Shown: positions 35,450 to 44,890 of the stretch, piece by piece | Numbering within the stretch: position 1 is the first letter of the stretch | Layout of the letters: each line of letters begins with the position of its first letter | NCBI GenBank assembly: GCA_022414725.1 | Contig: CM039462.1 | Location: 125,838,502-125,902,501 of the forward strand | Origin: Microglena sp. YARC | Taxonomy: Eukaryota > Chlorophyta > Chlorophyceae > Chlamydomonadales > Chlamydomonadaceae | Direction of reading: 5' to 3' | DNA length: 64,000 nucleotides | Notes under the pieces: generated by a model | The model's input: only the letters and a program-made list of their open reading frames with translations | Told to the model about the DNA's origin: nothing | The model's database searches: none | Translations under genes and position numbers: made by a program

Positions 35450-35884
35450 AAGCCCGAGCCCGAGCCCATGTCCGACGACGAGCCCATGTCCGACGACGAG
35501 CCCCAGCCTGCCTATCAGCCGGCCCACGCGTTTGAAGTCGTATCCGGGCTACTGGAGAGGACAGGGATCTTAGAAACGTTCCTCGCAGGCGGGCCTACCC
35601 TGGCGACCATGTCCACCAGCTGGTGGACGTACTGGTTGTCTAACAAAGCCCTTGACACCTGGTTTAATGGCGTTTGGACGAGGACTGAACAGAAGATGAT
35701 GATCCTGAGTCTGCATCCCGACAAGGCCAACTCCTTGCGCGATGCGCGCATGACCGAGGATGATCACATGTGGATGGACAAACTGTCCCAGAATCTGAAT
35801 GGTGCACTCAACGAGGTGCACCACGTGATTCCCAGTGAGATGTACGACATCCTATACTTGCTCTATAATACTGAGTTGGCTTAA
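34817..35884 (+). pseudogene. J-domain-like acidic repeat protein, copy 1 (nonsense mutation)
   Basis: From ATG 34,817 the frame is open to 35,884 (355 codons) except for one TGA at 34,961-34,963, where the neighbouring repeat units have CGA (Arg). The N-terminus has four tandem 30-residue units (90 bp, core PCIIDISREDEDIVRDCVTQ). A long Pro-Glu/Ser-Asp tract follows (EPEPEPEP and SYSDYEDQP). The C-terminal ~110 residues end with ILSLHPDKANSLRDARM and a following helix, giving the HPD loop and helix III of a J domain, the part that stimulates Hsp70. An intact paralogue lies at 50,613. The motif is visible, but a full J fold is inferred. Confidence 0.65.
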
Positions 35885-36545
35885 ATTGCTGCGTTCATAT
35901 TTTGGTTAGGTTTTCGAGCAGGACACACCTACGAGAAACTACATCACCATGATGGCATGCAACTGCATCGTCCACAAAGATTTCTTGGCTCCGGGTGTCA
36001 CGTGGGAGTTGGTGACATTTGGCATGGCTTGACGTGTAATAAGGAATTTGCATGTACTAAATATCAGAATGCCATGTATGTATGCCATGTATGTATGTAT
36101 GCCAACGCTTCTGTAAAATTCTTCAACCTGCTGCACCTTCTTCAACCTCCTCCCCTGCTACCCACCCAGCCCTCCTCCTCTGTCGCTACCCCCCCCCCAG
36201 CCCTCCTCCAGTTTTTGCATGCGGTGTGTGCCATGGGGTAGCATGGGGCATGCGGTGTGTGCCATGGGTTGCATGGGGCATGTGGTGTGTGCCATGGGGT
36301 CATGAGGCATGCGGTGTGTGCCGTGGGGTTGCATGAGGCATGTAGCATGCGGTGTGTGCCATGGGGTCATGAGGCATGCGGTGTGTGCCATGGGGTTGCG
36401 GAGCGGGGTTCGCGATCTATTTATTCTTCCATACTTTCATTATTTCATTCACAAAACCCGTTCACCACATCAATAAATCCCTACTTATCCCCATTTGTTT
36501 CTTCACGTCCAAGGTAAACACGATCAGTATCAACAACATTTAATT
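35885..36545. repeat. Intergenic region with GCATGCGGTGTGTGCCATGGGGT repeats
   Basis: No gene. From about 36,215 to 36,400 a GC-rich unit of roughly 26-32 bases built from GCATGCGGTGTGTGCCATGG recurs about seven times. ATGTATGT repeats lie at 36,070-36,100 and a short C-rich stretch at 36,130-36,210. Confidence 0.7.
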
Positions 36546-36553
36546 CCACGCAC

Positions 36554-36820
36554 TTGTTTTCCCTCAGGCACAACAATCAACATCATGGGATCCCAACCGA
36601 GGTGTGGCTACACATAGCATCATTGACTGTGGACCGTAGCGGATCCTCAACGCCTTTTCCGTGGGCGTTGAGCCGCTCCATGCAAAAGGCAGCGTCGGGG
36701 ACCACTGGGTACATGACATCTAGACATCTAGACATCTGGCATAGATTCCAAGAATCACGTATCTACGCCAGCCACGATGTAGTGTGTCTGCTGGTTGATG
36801 TTTTACAATGTGCTGGTTGA
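36554..36820 (+). pseudogene. F-box-like fragment
   Basis: The frame encodes GIPTEVWLHIASLTVDRSGS then ALSRSMQKAASGTTGYM, similar to the start of an F-box (LPxEVxxxIxxxL), the Skp1-binding motif common in giant-virus ankyrin/F-box proteins. There is no in-frame ATG before the motif and the frame closes after 88 codons, so it is probably a remnant. Confidence 0.35.
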
Positions 36821-37115
36821 TGTTTCTCGTTCGCGGACTCCTTTGTGGGGGCTCCGCCACTTGTTTAATGTGGTACGGACGAAACAGTGTTCCGCCGTTT
36901 GCGTGAGGATGACGGGGCTTTGAAGTTTTGTCAACGACTTCACCCGCATCCGATACTTTTTCGTTGCATTTTGTTAATTTTCTGCAATTCGATGCGTTCA
37001 TGCTGAGCGCGCCGGCCCACTCGATCCATTCATCAAGCGTCCGTTCTTTTTTGTCGGAGGCCTCATTATTAATATAAAGCGACTGTTTGTGTGTGTGTGT
37101 AATACACCTGTTGTC
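36821..37115. promoter_or_regulatory. Intergenic; recurrent TTCCGCCGTTTGCGTGAG motif and TATA
   Basis: Holds one copy of the recurrent viral-block motif (36,887-36,908), a GGGGCTCCGCCACTTGTT word also found near 50,349, and TTAATATAAAG at about 37,067 upstream of the next ATG. Confidence 0.45.
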
Positions 37116-37472
37116 ATGACTTCTACAGGCATTGTTCCCATGTCGATAAGCTATATGAATCGCACCGTCCACGTGCTCCGGAGTGACATGGCGCCAGACA
37201 TAGTCATCAAGCTTCAAAGCTTGTCAAACCACACGGGACGCGTTTGGACAGAGAATGCAGATGGTATCACAGTGTTCACACCTGAGCTGAGTGTGCATGA
37301 TACAACAGATGTAACTACCATTAAGGCTGCGCGCGTGGAGAACACCTACATCATCGAGATTTATCGGTCATATGTCATCGCTTACTGCGGCATTCAAATT
37401 CTAAGGATTTGCAGACAGCAGCAGCAAGCTATGTTTGTGTGCAACGGTTCCACTATGGATGCTAAAACTTGA
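37116..37472 (+). CDS. Hypothetical protein
   Basis: 118 codons from ATG 37,116 (MTSTGIVPMSISYMNRTVHV). A TATA-like TTAATATAAAG lies about 45 bases upstream, which supports this start. The product is a mix of beta-type segments without recognised motifs. It ends just before a mariner-type terminal repeat at 37,485. Confidence 0.5.
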   Translation: MTSTGIVPMSISYMNRTVHVLRSDMAPDIVIKLQSLSNHTGRVWTENADGITVFTPELSVHDTTDVTTIKAARVENTYIIEIYRSYVIAYCGIQILRICRQQQQAMFVCNGSTMDAKT

Positions 37473-37484
37473 CATGGAGGATCG

Positions 37485-37894
37485 TACAGTCAACGGAATA
37501 CTAAAATGAAACCACTTCGTGTACGGAACACCTTGAGAGAGGAGTCCTGCCGGCAACCCCCAAAACCCTAATGGTGTAGCAACCCACGGGGAAGTGGAAC
37601 ACCAATACGATTTTGAATCAACAAATTACAAGATGTTAACGAGAATATCGTGGTTCTTTTTTAGATCACGGCTGCAGACTCCGTATCATTCTTTTGTCGG
37701 TACTTTCGAGAGTGTCCATTGAAGGACCAGCCGCACTTAAGCGATCGCCTCTTCCCCGGTACCGTGGCCCAAAAGAACACGGGGTCTTTGTTGAGTCATG
37801 AAAGGAGGTTTCTTTGCTGGACGGGCCATTCTGTAGACGCCTTATACCGTTTATTGGGATGTTTCATTTTACTGTTCCGCCGCCGACTGTAGTA
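37485..37894. mobile_element. ~410-bp MITE with mariner-type inverted ends
   Basis: Left end TACAGTCAACGGAATACTAA; right end is the reverse complement of TACTACAGTCGGCGGCGGAA continuing to ATGAAAC. Both match the ends of the mariner-like element at 61,382. The interior has no gene but holds the hairpin CCGTG...CACGG at about 37,763-37,781 that recurs at 61,228. Confidence 0.6.
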
Positions 37895-37941
37895 CCAACT
37901 CCCTAAACAGTTTATGTTTGTACAAGGCAGCTGCCTCTCAT

Positions 37942-38688
37942 CTAAGACGAATAGTTTGGATTCAATATTCCTATATTCGCGATTTCCTGTGCACTTAACT
38001 GTTCCAGTGTTTTTACCTGTTTCCTGCACTGTTCAAAATCATTCTCATTGTATTCCCATCCTTTCGCTTTGTATGCACTTGTGACATCGTTGCAAGTGTA
38101 GCAAAATCCAGGTTTGGCGCCGTAACACCAAGAGGCCACATCGAGTGGTTTATGCTGTAATTGTGAGACCGAGGCCTTAGCGAGTGGTTTCTGCTGTAAT
38201 TTAGCGACCGAGGCCTTAGCGGGTGGTTTCTGCTGTAATTGAGCGAAGGCAGCCTTGAAATTGGCGACGTCTCCCTTTGTCATACATATCCCGTCAATGC
38301 AGACCTTGGCAGTGGCTCCAGTTACATTCAAAGTTCCTTTGGCCGACAGACCGGTTGATAAATTCACCTTCGTGTCCAATGCATTTTGTTTACGTTCGAT
38401 TGCGACGATGTGGGAATTAAGGTCGTTAGATCTTGTGTTGACTGTCGCTAAACCGTCTTTCAACATCGTATTAATCTTTACATCAGACTGCTTTCTCTTT
38501 TTCAGAGAACATGAATGCATGGTGTCCGCTTGTTGAGAGCGTTTGAACTCGGAATTCGACCGCAATACGAGATCTCCCAACTCGTCTTCATGTGTGTTGA
38601 TCTCTCTTCGCAGGGAAATGTGCGAGGCGATGAGAAAGCCGGCGACGACCAATAATAGAAAAATAGAGATAAATGCTAAGGATTCCAT
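37942..38688 (-). CDS. N-terminally anchored membrane/coiled-coil protein (possible virion protein)
   Basis: 248 residues from ATG 38,688. The N-terminus is one hydrophobic segment (SLAFISIFLLLVVAGFLIAS) followed by a charged coiled coil. The middle has CIDGICMTKGDVANF, a motif type frequent in structural proteins of large DNA viruses. Then come three 13-16-residue repeats (AKASVAKLQQKPL) and a Cys-containing C-terminus (WCYGAKPGFCYTC). AAAAATTTGACAG lies immediately upstream. The virion role is an inference. Confidence 0.6.
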   Translation of the reverse strand: MESLAFISIFLLLVVAGFLIASHISLRREINTHEDELGDLVLRSNSEFKRSQQADTMHSCSLKKRKQSDVKINTMLKDGLATVNTRSNDLNSHIVAIERKQNALDTKVNLSTGLSAKGTLNVTGATAKVCIDGICMTKGDVANFKAAFAQLQQKPPAKASVAKLQQKPLAKASVSQLQHKPLDVASWCYGAKPGFCYTCNDVTSAYKAKGWEYNENDFEQCRKQVKTLEQLSAQEIANIGILNPNYSS

Positions 38689-38997
38689 CTGTCAAATTTT
38701 TATACAGATACATTTCATAATTTTGTGGGGTCGTCAAGTCAAGGATGCTTGTTACAATAATGTTACAGTATATTATTTACTGTCTGCTGGATACTGAAGA
38801 GTGCGTGACCAATACAGCTAGGAACATTTGAAAGTCACACCTTGTCGTCTGGGACTTACTTACGAAAACTTGACCAATTCAAGTGCCGAACCCTGATTGG
38901 CCGTTGAATTTTAGTTCCCCGGAATTCACCACCCTACCCATGCAGCCTCATGTAATCCATGCCAACCCATATATGGCAGCCTCACAAATGCCCAACC
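38689..38997. other. Intergenic, no gene seen
   Basis: AT-rich near the minus-strand start at 38,688. A near-direct repeat GCAGCCTCA occurs at 38,942 and 38,979. Nothing else is recognisable. Confidence 0.4.
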
Positions 38998-39570
38998 TCA
39001 GTCTGTAATTTCTTTGAAAGCGAACGGCGTGCTTCGGTATGGACGCACCATTTTGTCTTTGTGTGCATGCATTGGGGTCGGAAATTGAGAACTAATAGAT
39101 TCCAGGATGTTGCTCACCCATCCTTGTTTGTGATGCTCTGCAACATGGTTTGCAGTTGCCAGTTCAAAACTATTGTATGAAAACTTTTTAAGGAGCAGGT
39201 GCATGTGGCGTGGTCGGAATCGTGCAGCTGAGTGCATGAGAGTGTATACTCCCACAGTGTTTCTCCCGAACTCGTAAAACCATGGATATTGAGGAAGATG
39301 TAACAGGATGCAACGAAAACTGTTCAATCTGTTTGCGTCAATGGAATAACACATTAGGATGCTTAGTAACCTGCACAGTCTATTGCTCTTGAATGCCCAT
39401 TTGCACAAACACCGTAAGGTGACCGTGTCCTCCTCATCAATGACCCTCCGTATTGCATCGCCCTGTTCATGCTCGTCCGCATTTAAAACTGCACGATGCT
39501 GGCACACCATCTGAGTGTGTATGTCGCACATGTGCATGATGTGACTCAGAACATTAGCGTTGAGATACAT
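38998..39570 (-). CDS. F-box/ankyrin-like hypothetical protein
   Basis: 191 residues if started at ATG 39,570 (MYLNANVLSHIMHMCDIHTQ). A GTG at 39,600 would add ten. The first 25 residues have the LxxxVLxHI spacing of an F-box, and the C-terminal part YTLMHSAARFRPRHMHLLLKK is ankyrin-like. It is divergent from the next gene; a tandem 24-base duplication (TTAGCTTTAACTAAAAA) lies between the two starts. Confidence 0.5.
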   Translation of the reverse strand: MYLNANVLSHIMHMCDIHTQMVCQHRAVLNADEHEQGDAIRRVIDEEDTVTLRCLCKWAFKSNRLCRLLSILMCYSIDANRLNSFRCILLHLPQYPWFYEFGRNTVGVYTLMHSAARFRPRHMHLLLKKFSYNSFELATANHVAEHHKQGWVSNILESISSQFPTPMHAHKDKMVRPYRSTPFAFKEITD

Positions 39571-39634
39571 GTTTATTCCGTTAGCTTTAACTAAAAACAC
39601 ATCTTAGCTTTAACTAAAAAACACATCTTAGCTC

Positions 39635-39925
39635 ATGGGTGCATTGCCACAAGATGTGTTAGACACGATCATCAACATGATTGATACGCAAACAAAGATC
39701 TTGCTGTACGACTCAAAGGTGTTGCATGATCTAGTTTCGTTAACAATGTATACAAATATAGAGGAAGACATTTTTGAGAAATTCAAGGTGCAACACAACA
39801 AGCAGCTGCAGTCTTGTCTCAAATGCTTACAATATCATGTGTGGAGTGACGGGACTCCAATGAAGAACAGGTGTAGGCACTTCTATAAAATTGTCAGGGG
39901 CCGAACACGTATCCGCGCTGAATGA
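39635..39925 (+). CDS. Small F-box-like protein
   Basis: 96 residues from ATG 39,635. The N-terminus LPQDVLDTIINMIDTQTKIL and LHDLVSL resembles an F-box. The C-terminus is basic with CLKCLQYH and RCRHFYK. Its promoter region is shared with the divergent gene ending at 39,570. Confidence 0.45.
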   Translation: MGALPQDVLDTIINMIDTQTKILLYDSKVLHDLVSLTMYTNIEEDIFEKFKVQHNKQLQSCLKCLQYHVWSDGTPMKNRCRHFYKIVRGRTRIRAE

Positions 39926-40128
39926 CAAGTGCATTTCTCACAAACTCAGCAAAAACGCACACTCCATCTCGGGAACAACAATTATTTCAACAACAAATAA
40001 ATACTGAAGAATTCTTCCGGAGGCTCCTCTGAAAAGATACATTTTCTTTGTTCGACTGCTTAAAATCCTGCTTCGTCGATACAAACAACGTTAGAGCTTT
40101 CTCTGTACTTTTGAATGTCCGTAGAGAA

Positions 40129-40398
40129 TTATAATGTATGCACAGGATTCACTCTTTGCCCCCCTGGTCTATTTGCGCTAGTCAGTTGTTTCAATTCGCT
40201 GATTGTGACACTACATGCATCGAGAGCATCCTCTATGATGTCGAACCCCTTCTCCTGCGCCCACATCAGTGCTTGACGGCCGCAGAAGAGTCCATTGTCA
40301 TCTCTGATGGCTGGCAATGAAGTCACCTGCCACACCGAGAGTAGTTCAGTCACGCAATATGTAAGGGGCTCATCAAGTGCTATGATGCGAAACCCCAT
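40129..40398 (-). CDS. Ankyrin-like small protein
   Basis: 89 residues from ATG 40,398. GRQALMWAQEKGFDIIEDAL resembles one ankyrin repeat (G-ALxxAxxxGxxxIxxxL). It lies 25 bases left of the Fanzor element's outer end, so the insertion may have removed its upstream sequence. Confidence 0.4.
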   Translation of the reverse strand: MGFRIIALDEPLTYCVTELLSVWQVTSLPAIRDDNGLFCGRQALMWAQEKGFDIIEDALDACSVTISELKQLTSANRPGGQRVNPVHTL

Positions 40399-40423
40399 GA
40401 TTTCCTGTAGTGGATGTAATATA

Positions 40424-40526
40424 CAGTCGGAGACGCAATTTGTGGGACACCCTACCGGTGACCCTTGAACCCAATGGGTAGATCAGCTAAAGGCGAGTAC
40501 ATATTTTTGCCCTTCATCTCTGTATT
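40424..40526 (-). ncRNA. Candidate guide-RNA 3' region of Fanzor copy 1
   Basis: Downstream of the Fanzor stop, a block conserved with copy 2 (46,672-46,786) can fold. On the plus strand, GGGACACC-CTACC-GGTGACCC is a hairpin with one mismatch, and ACCCAATGGGT is a second, tighter one. In Fanzor and TnpB elements the guide RNA comes from this 3' end and its guide extends past the transposon border. Transcription is not shown. Confidence 0.45.
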
Positions 40527-42536
40527 TCAGCATTTAAGCTTGCCCAAAGGATAACAAGGAAAGCTGCTGACAAACCTAGGTGGGTCGGTCGGTTTAGCGC
40601 TCACGCTCGCCTCGATGGAAACTGTGGTTTTGGGGGGAGGCGAGGGAACACAGAATGCCTCAGGTCGCTCTCTCCCGTCCATCCACGTTGTCAGAAGCAG
40701 AAGAAGGTTCTTGGCAGCGTTCACGTCTCGGTTCCAGGTTGCACCACAGCGCACATTGGATGATGCGCTTTTGACACTGTCTCTACAGTGCAGTACTTTG
40801 TGGACCTTGACGTTCTTCACCACCATCTTCTGCTTCTCAACAGTTATAGACCCGTCGATTGGGGACTCTTTGCAAACTCCGCGCCAGACTACGCTGTCTG
40901 CCTTCATGTTGACAAGCCTCTGGAAGCAGCCGTGACATTTACAAGAAGTGTTGCGTTCGTCGACGTTTTTGAACAAAACATTCTTACGACGTGAGAGGCA
41001 CCTCCTGATCTCTTTGATGGGCCCAGAACATGAACGACTGATACCATACCCTTGGTTGGACCAGTTGCCGAAGCCAACAACGGTCGTCTGTGCCCTTGGT
41101 GCAATCACATCGCATACCTTTTCAATCGTCTTCTGTTTACCAACGTATCGAAAGAATCGCATAGATCAGTAGCCTTTGTTGGCTCTGTGTTGTAGGAGGA
41201 TCGGGAGCGCTTTGAGATAAGCTCTGACATGGTCCTGCAGGTCGGACATGTTGCTCGTATTAGGCGATGGAATGGACTTCACGAGGTCTTGAGTCTCGTC
41301 ATTCCATTTGTAGGTGCGACGCTTGCTTGTATTGTACCCAGCAACTTCGCTAAAGCGAGCCGAGCTGAAAGACTCGATGCGACCTGCAGAAGATGCTACC
41401 GTGACGATATCTGTCATTCCAGGGTCTACTCCGACACGCAGCGCACCCACTGCGTCCTTGCACTCTACGATATTTGCGTCCTTTGGATAGCCTGCGTTTT
41501 CTCCTTCTTCAACGACCTCTTCTTTACCCTTCTGCTTCATTTGGACGGATACCCCTTTACCGTCGCTGAGGATTCGGTTGTCAAAGCGAGACCTTTTCGT
41601 CTCAAGACCTTGGACATTAAAGTACTTTCGCCACAGCATTGTATGGTTCTCGTAACGTCCATCGCCAGAGACGCTCTCGAGTCGCGAATCACCCATGCTG
41701 AGAAGCTTCATGAAAGTCATGGAAGATATCGGGACGTACGAAATTGTGAAGCCGTTCTTGCGAGGAAGGATACTGAACAGACGGGGGTGACTTTTTCTTG
41801 TTTTTTTATCTTTCGGATCCACTCGTCCGACCTCTCCCAGCTCTGTAAGCACGTGATGGAACAATCACATTGTCAGGTGCGCTCTAGTGTTGAACTGCTT
41901 CCCTCTTGGCAGCGGAAAGAGAGCCCTCAAGTGACTGACAACCTCTTTGATGTGGATCGCATGCACGAGGCCCTCTGGGATGATTGTGTCGATTTTCGAT
42001 TCTAGGTACTGGACCACCGCTTTGACAATCTTCTTGAAATGTTTCTTCAGAGAGGGATGTTTCAAGTGCAGGTACTTGATAACGACCCTGTCCACGTTTG
42101 CCCAGACGCTGTTGCACGCCATCGTCGCCATTTGTATTGAGACGTCTGCGATTACTTGTCCCCAAGGACGAACGTCCACCTTCACGTATCCTGCAGGTCT
42201 TAGGGCGTCGAAAGCAACCATGGTATCATTGAAGCTCTGGCCCAGAGTATCCTTTCGAACATTGGAGGTCGGTACCGCAAGGAGGCACCTGTAATAAAAG
42301 TTCCGATCCAGGTGTGGCAACTGCTTGACGTCAAAGTCTCCATCATTGAGGCATCTTGTGATATGAAAGTTTGCGAATAAGTATGCCTCTGCAACTGCGT
42401 GGTTGATTAAGAGTACCATGCTTTGTATCCTTGAGGAGATCTGATGCCTCGATACATCCATGCACAGAGAATTAAGCGTCTTCTTGACGACGCTGATGTT
42501 AATATCGTCATCTCCTTTGTCTTGCACTACCCCCAT
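40527..42536 (-). pseudogene. Fanzor (TnpB-like RNA-guided nuclease), copy 1, two in-frame TGA
   Basis: Fanzors are eukaryotic and viral relatives of TnpB that cut DNA under RNA guidance. From ATG 42,536 one frame of 669 codons is open except TGA at 41,865-41,867 and 41,163-41,165; copy 2 has Arg at both. RuvC motifs: ALRVGVDPGMTDIVTVASS (catalytic Asp near residue 371), TTVVGFGNWSNQGYG in place of the usual Glu motif (Fanzors are known to have rearranged this site), and TWNRDVNAAKNLLLLL with the last Asp. Zinc ribbon: CKCHGC plus HCRD...RCG. The copies share about 85-90% of residues by eye. Confidence 0.85.
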
Positions 42537-42796
42537 TAAGAGGGGGTGAGTATTCTTTTTCTTTTGGTGATATAATATTGTACCCACATTTCTTTATACC
42601 ATTTCATACGTTATCATGATTGATGCAGAGATAAGACACCGCGCGGTTGTTCACTAGATTAGATGCCTTGAATTTTTTGTGTCAATCACCTGAAGACAGT
42701 ATCTGTATTGACAAGATCGGTTACAAATCTTGAATTGGTCAACTTTTCAGAATCCCCAAATATAAGGTGTCCCAATATCAAATGTCCCTAGTTGTA

Positions 42797-43036
42797 TGCT
42801 TCAAGTGACGGACAAGAGGCAGATACGATGACAAATTTGTGTCCCATGTTGGTTGTTATTAATACATACAAGCGCTAATATTTTGCAATCAGACGCGCAC
42901 CACCTACAGTCGGTGGAACAGTAAAATGAAACATATATCAGATGGAAATAAATGTACGACATCGCCGTTATAAAATTGTCGTTAAGAATTCTCGACATAC
43001 AAGAAAAGTGCAGGAGCGGGTCGGAAGCTGTTACGT
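42797..43036. repeat. Solo mariner-type end (MITE fragment)
   Basis: 42,904-42,990 is nearly identical to 61,383-61,470: CTACAGTCGGTGGAACAGTA, AAATGAAACATATATCAGAT, GTACGACATCGCCGTT and TGTCGTTAAGAAT. It contains the TIR and first ~85 bp of the mariner-like element but no transposase. No gene is seen here. Confidence 0.7.
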
Positions 43037-43039
43037 TTG

Positions 43040-43369
43040 TCACAGACCACTTGTAGAGTCCGCCCACAAAGCTTCATTGTATTCATCCAGCTTGACGTGT
43101 GTACGGACGTGGATGACTTGACAGTTCAGGTCGCCTATCACCGACGCTTCCTGCATCTGTATAGATTCATGAATCCCAAGAACACAAATTGCACCCTGAT
43201 AGCTTGCTTGCAGGTCCCCACCGCGAGAGGGGGTGGATGCGTGCGAATGAATGAGAATCTGCTCAGCAAATGGAAAGAAAGTCACACCAAACAAACTTTG
43301 AGAGGCCCTAACTTTCTTGGCTGGTGTCAGAATTGAACGATTCCAAAAGCGTCTCCCACGCAAACCCAC
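43040..43369 (-). pseudogene. Possible JAB/MPN (JAMM)-like fragment
   Basis: The minus-strand frame has FPFAEQILIHSHASTPSRGGD followed by LQASYQGAICVLGIH. H-x-H with a later Ser and Asp is reminiscent of JAMM metalloprotease sites (deubiquitinases), but the spacing is about two residues short and no upstream Glu can be assigned. There is no ATG start (GTG at 43,369). Treat it as tentative. Confidence 0.3.
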
Positions 43370-43495
43370 CTATTGAATGCGTTTCCGCAATCTCCGGTCT
43401 CAGAATCGCGAGTGAACTTTGTGAAACTCGCAAGCCAAGTATAAGGTGTGTCCCACTTTATTTGAGAACATATCGCTCTCTGGCAGAGAAACAAT

Positions 43496-43822
43496 ATGTG
43501 CCTCACTCGCTCAAGTTTGAAGACATGGCGTGACACCTATCCTAACATCAACGCCATTCCAGATGCTGACATGGATGTAGCATTGCAGATGTACTCGAAC
43601 CTATGGCCCACTCTTGACCATAGCAGACATTACTGCCTGAACCCTTTGATCTTGGCTGCCGAGCTCCTAGAGCACGCAGGGGTGGGGCTCTACCCCAATG
43701 TAAAACGCTTCAAGGGTGAGAAAGGTCGGCGTTATAATGACACAATAGAGCAAATGATCTTAACAGGAACCACTCATGGCATCGTTTTCAACGGGACACC
43801 TGTCGTACACTCGACGGAATGA
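43496..43822 (+). CDS. Hypothetical protein
   Basis: 108 residues from ATG 43,496 (MCLTRSSLKTWRDTYPNINA; later LNPLILAAELLEHAGVGLYP). No known family. Its start is preceded by ATAAGGTGTGTCCCAC at about 43,441, which looks like a Fanzor terminal repeat, so it may have been altered by an old insertion. Confidence 0.4.
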   Translation: MCLTRSSLKTWRDTYPNINAIPDADMDVALQMYSNLWPTLDHSRHYCLNPLILAAELLEHAGVGLYPNVKRFKGEKGRRYNDTIEQMILTGTTHGIVFNGTPVVHSTE

Positions 43823-43879
43823 ACTCCCCCGTGGCTGCTGTCCTTTACGAACAGAGATTCGGGAATGACGATGTGGGTG

Positions 43880-43925
43880 CAAATATCACAAAAGAAAAAA
43901 GAATACTCACCCCCTCTTAATGGGA
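43880..43925 (+). mobile_element. Fanzor 5' leader fragment in inverse orientation
   Basis: AAAGAAAAAAGAATACTCAC followed by CCCCTCTTAATGGGAG matches the leader and start codon region of Fanzor copy 1 (reverse complement of 42,532-42,570). Only about 45 bases are present, with no Fanzor coding sequence after them. Confidence 0.55.
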
Positions 43926-44026
43926 GCGAACCGATGGGAAGTGTGCCATTCCGGGAGGACCAAAGAGCGTTGCGAGCGACAAAGGACATTTACAATGCCC
44001 TAAAAAAAAAGGTGATCATACAGTAT

Positions 44027-44668
44027 TTACTGGTGTGTAAGGTCATTGACAAGGGCGTCAAGTGGGTAACACCTGGCGAACGCCGTTTTCACCTCGGACC
44101 TGCAAGATGGACAAGTCTTATCGGTGCAACGATCAAGCCATTTTGAGATGCAGGGTAGACAGAACATATGTCCACACTGAAGCATCTGCGTGCACTGGAG
44201 AACTCCTTGGCATATCGAGCATGTCAGGTGCTGCCGGATGATGTCCATCAATGCAGAAGGTTGCTCATCCTTATCAATCATGTTGTGGAACATGAAGAAG
44301 TAGGGGTTGGCAACGCGGGCGCCTGTCTTTGGGTGCAGTACTTCTTCGCAGCCTCCGAAGGAGATCCTATCGTTGGGCTCGAATGTCCATGTGTCGGAGG
44401 GCGATAGCTTGCACATTTTCTTCCCATTGGCGCGGGAGACGTAGGTGCCATTAAGTGAACCTTGGTCGGTCAATGTGGGAGCGCCACAACCGCCTTGCGG
44501 CATCTTGATAATCGCATGTTGCCGCGAGAGGATCGAGGGAACCTCCGGGTCGTCCATGGGGATGGTAGATTTGGAGGTTCTCCCTATCGTGATCTCGCCG
44601 CTATGCGACATGGTCGCGAAGCTGCGCAGGTCCACGTATACGTGGGGGCGGTTGATGTAATGAAACAT
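44027..44668 (-). CDS. FHA-RING E3 ubiquitin-ligase-like protein
   Basis: 213 residues from ATG 44,668. An FHA domain (residues ~10-115) shows ITIGR (28-30), SRQH (48-51) and DQGSLNGTYV (68-77), the phosphothreonine-binding residues. A RING-HC finger follows, with Cys150, Cys153, Cys165, His167, Cys170, Cys173, Cys186 and Cys189. The order resembles CHFR/RNF8. It probably ubiquitinates proteins recruited by phosphothreonine binding. An AAAAATTGA motif lies about 35 bases upstream. Confidence 0.85.
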   Translation of the reverse strand: MFHYINRPHVYVDLRSFATMSHSGEITIGRTSKSTIPMDDPEVPSILSRQHAIIKMPQGGCGAPTLTDQGSLNGTYVSRANGKKMCKLSPSDTWTFEPNDRISFGGCEEVLHPKTGARVANPYFFMFHNMIDKDEQPSALMDIIRQHLTCSICQGVLQCTQMLQCGHMFCLPCISKWLDRCTDKTCPSCRSEVKTAFARCYPLDALVNDLTHQ

Positions 44669-44701
44669 GGTGATGCTGATTAACAGAATGGGGAACCGAA
44701 A

Positions 44702-44710
44702 TCAATTTTT
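44702..44710 (-). promoter_or_regulatory. AAAAATTGA early-promoter-like motif
   Basis: On the minus strand AAAAAAAAATTGAT lies 34-42 bases before the FHA-RING start codon, the usual distance for a mimivirus-type early element. Confidence 0.5.
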
Positions 44711-44890
44711 TTTTGTAGCCCATCACTCTTGCACGCCTACAAATTTTTCCGATGCCACTACATAAACCGCTTTCTGGAGTGTACGGTACGGTACACCTTA
44801 TGGTTAAATTCAACGGAACAGAGAATCAGCTGGAGTTTTTTGGATACAGTGAGACAGCAGTTTGACTTTTCATGCTACTTTTTGACATAA

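Larger units (their letters stand above)
40424..42794 (-). mobile_element. Fanzor transposon, copy 1
   Basis: The ends are inverted and imperfect: the left starts CAGTCGGAGACGCAATTTGTG then GGGACACC; the right, reversed, starts CAACTAGGGACATTTGATAT then GGGACACC. A TA dinucleotide borders each side (40,422-40,423 and 42,795-42,796). The limits agree base for base with those of copy 2, whose insertion site is fixed by the gene it splits. The element is 2,371 bp and carries one Fanzor gene on the minus strand. Confidence 0.8.

Noticed and set aside
36720..37217. 165-codon minus-strand frame
   Set aside because: It covers the recurrent motif and the promoter of the plus-strand gene at 37,116 and has no ATG-based support or motif.
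34961..41867. Reassigned TGA codon (alternative genetic code) to explain in-frame TGA
   Set aside because: Other genes end cleanly at TGA and paralogues have Arg codons at the same sites; C-to-T decay is simpler.
43040..43369. Firm JAMM deubiquitinase call
   Set aside because: Only HxH and a nearby Asp are seen, with wrong spacing and no start codon; kept as a tentative fragment.
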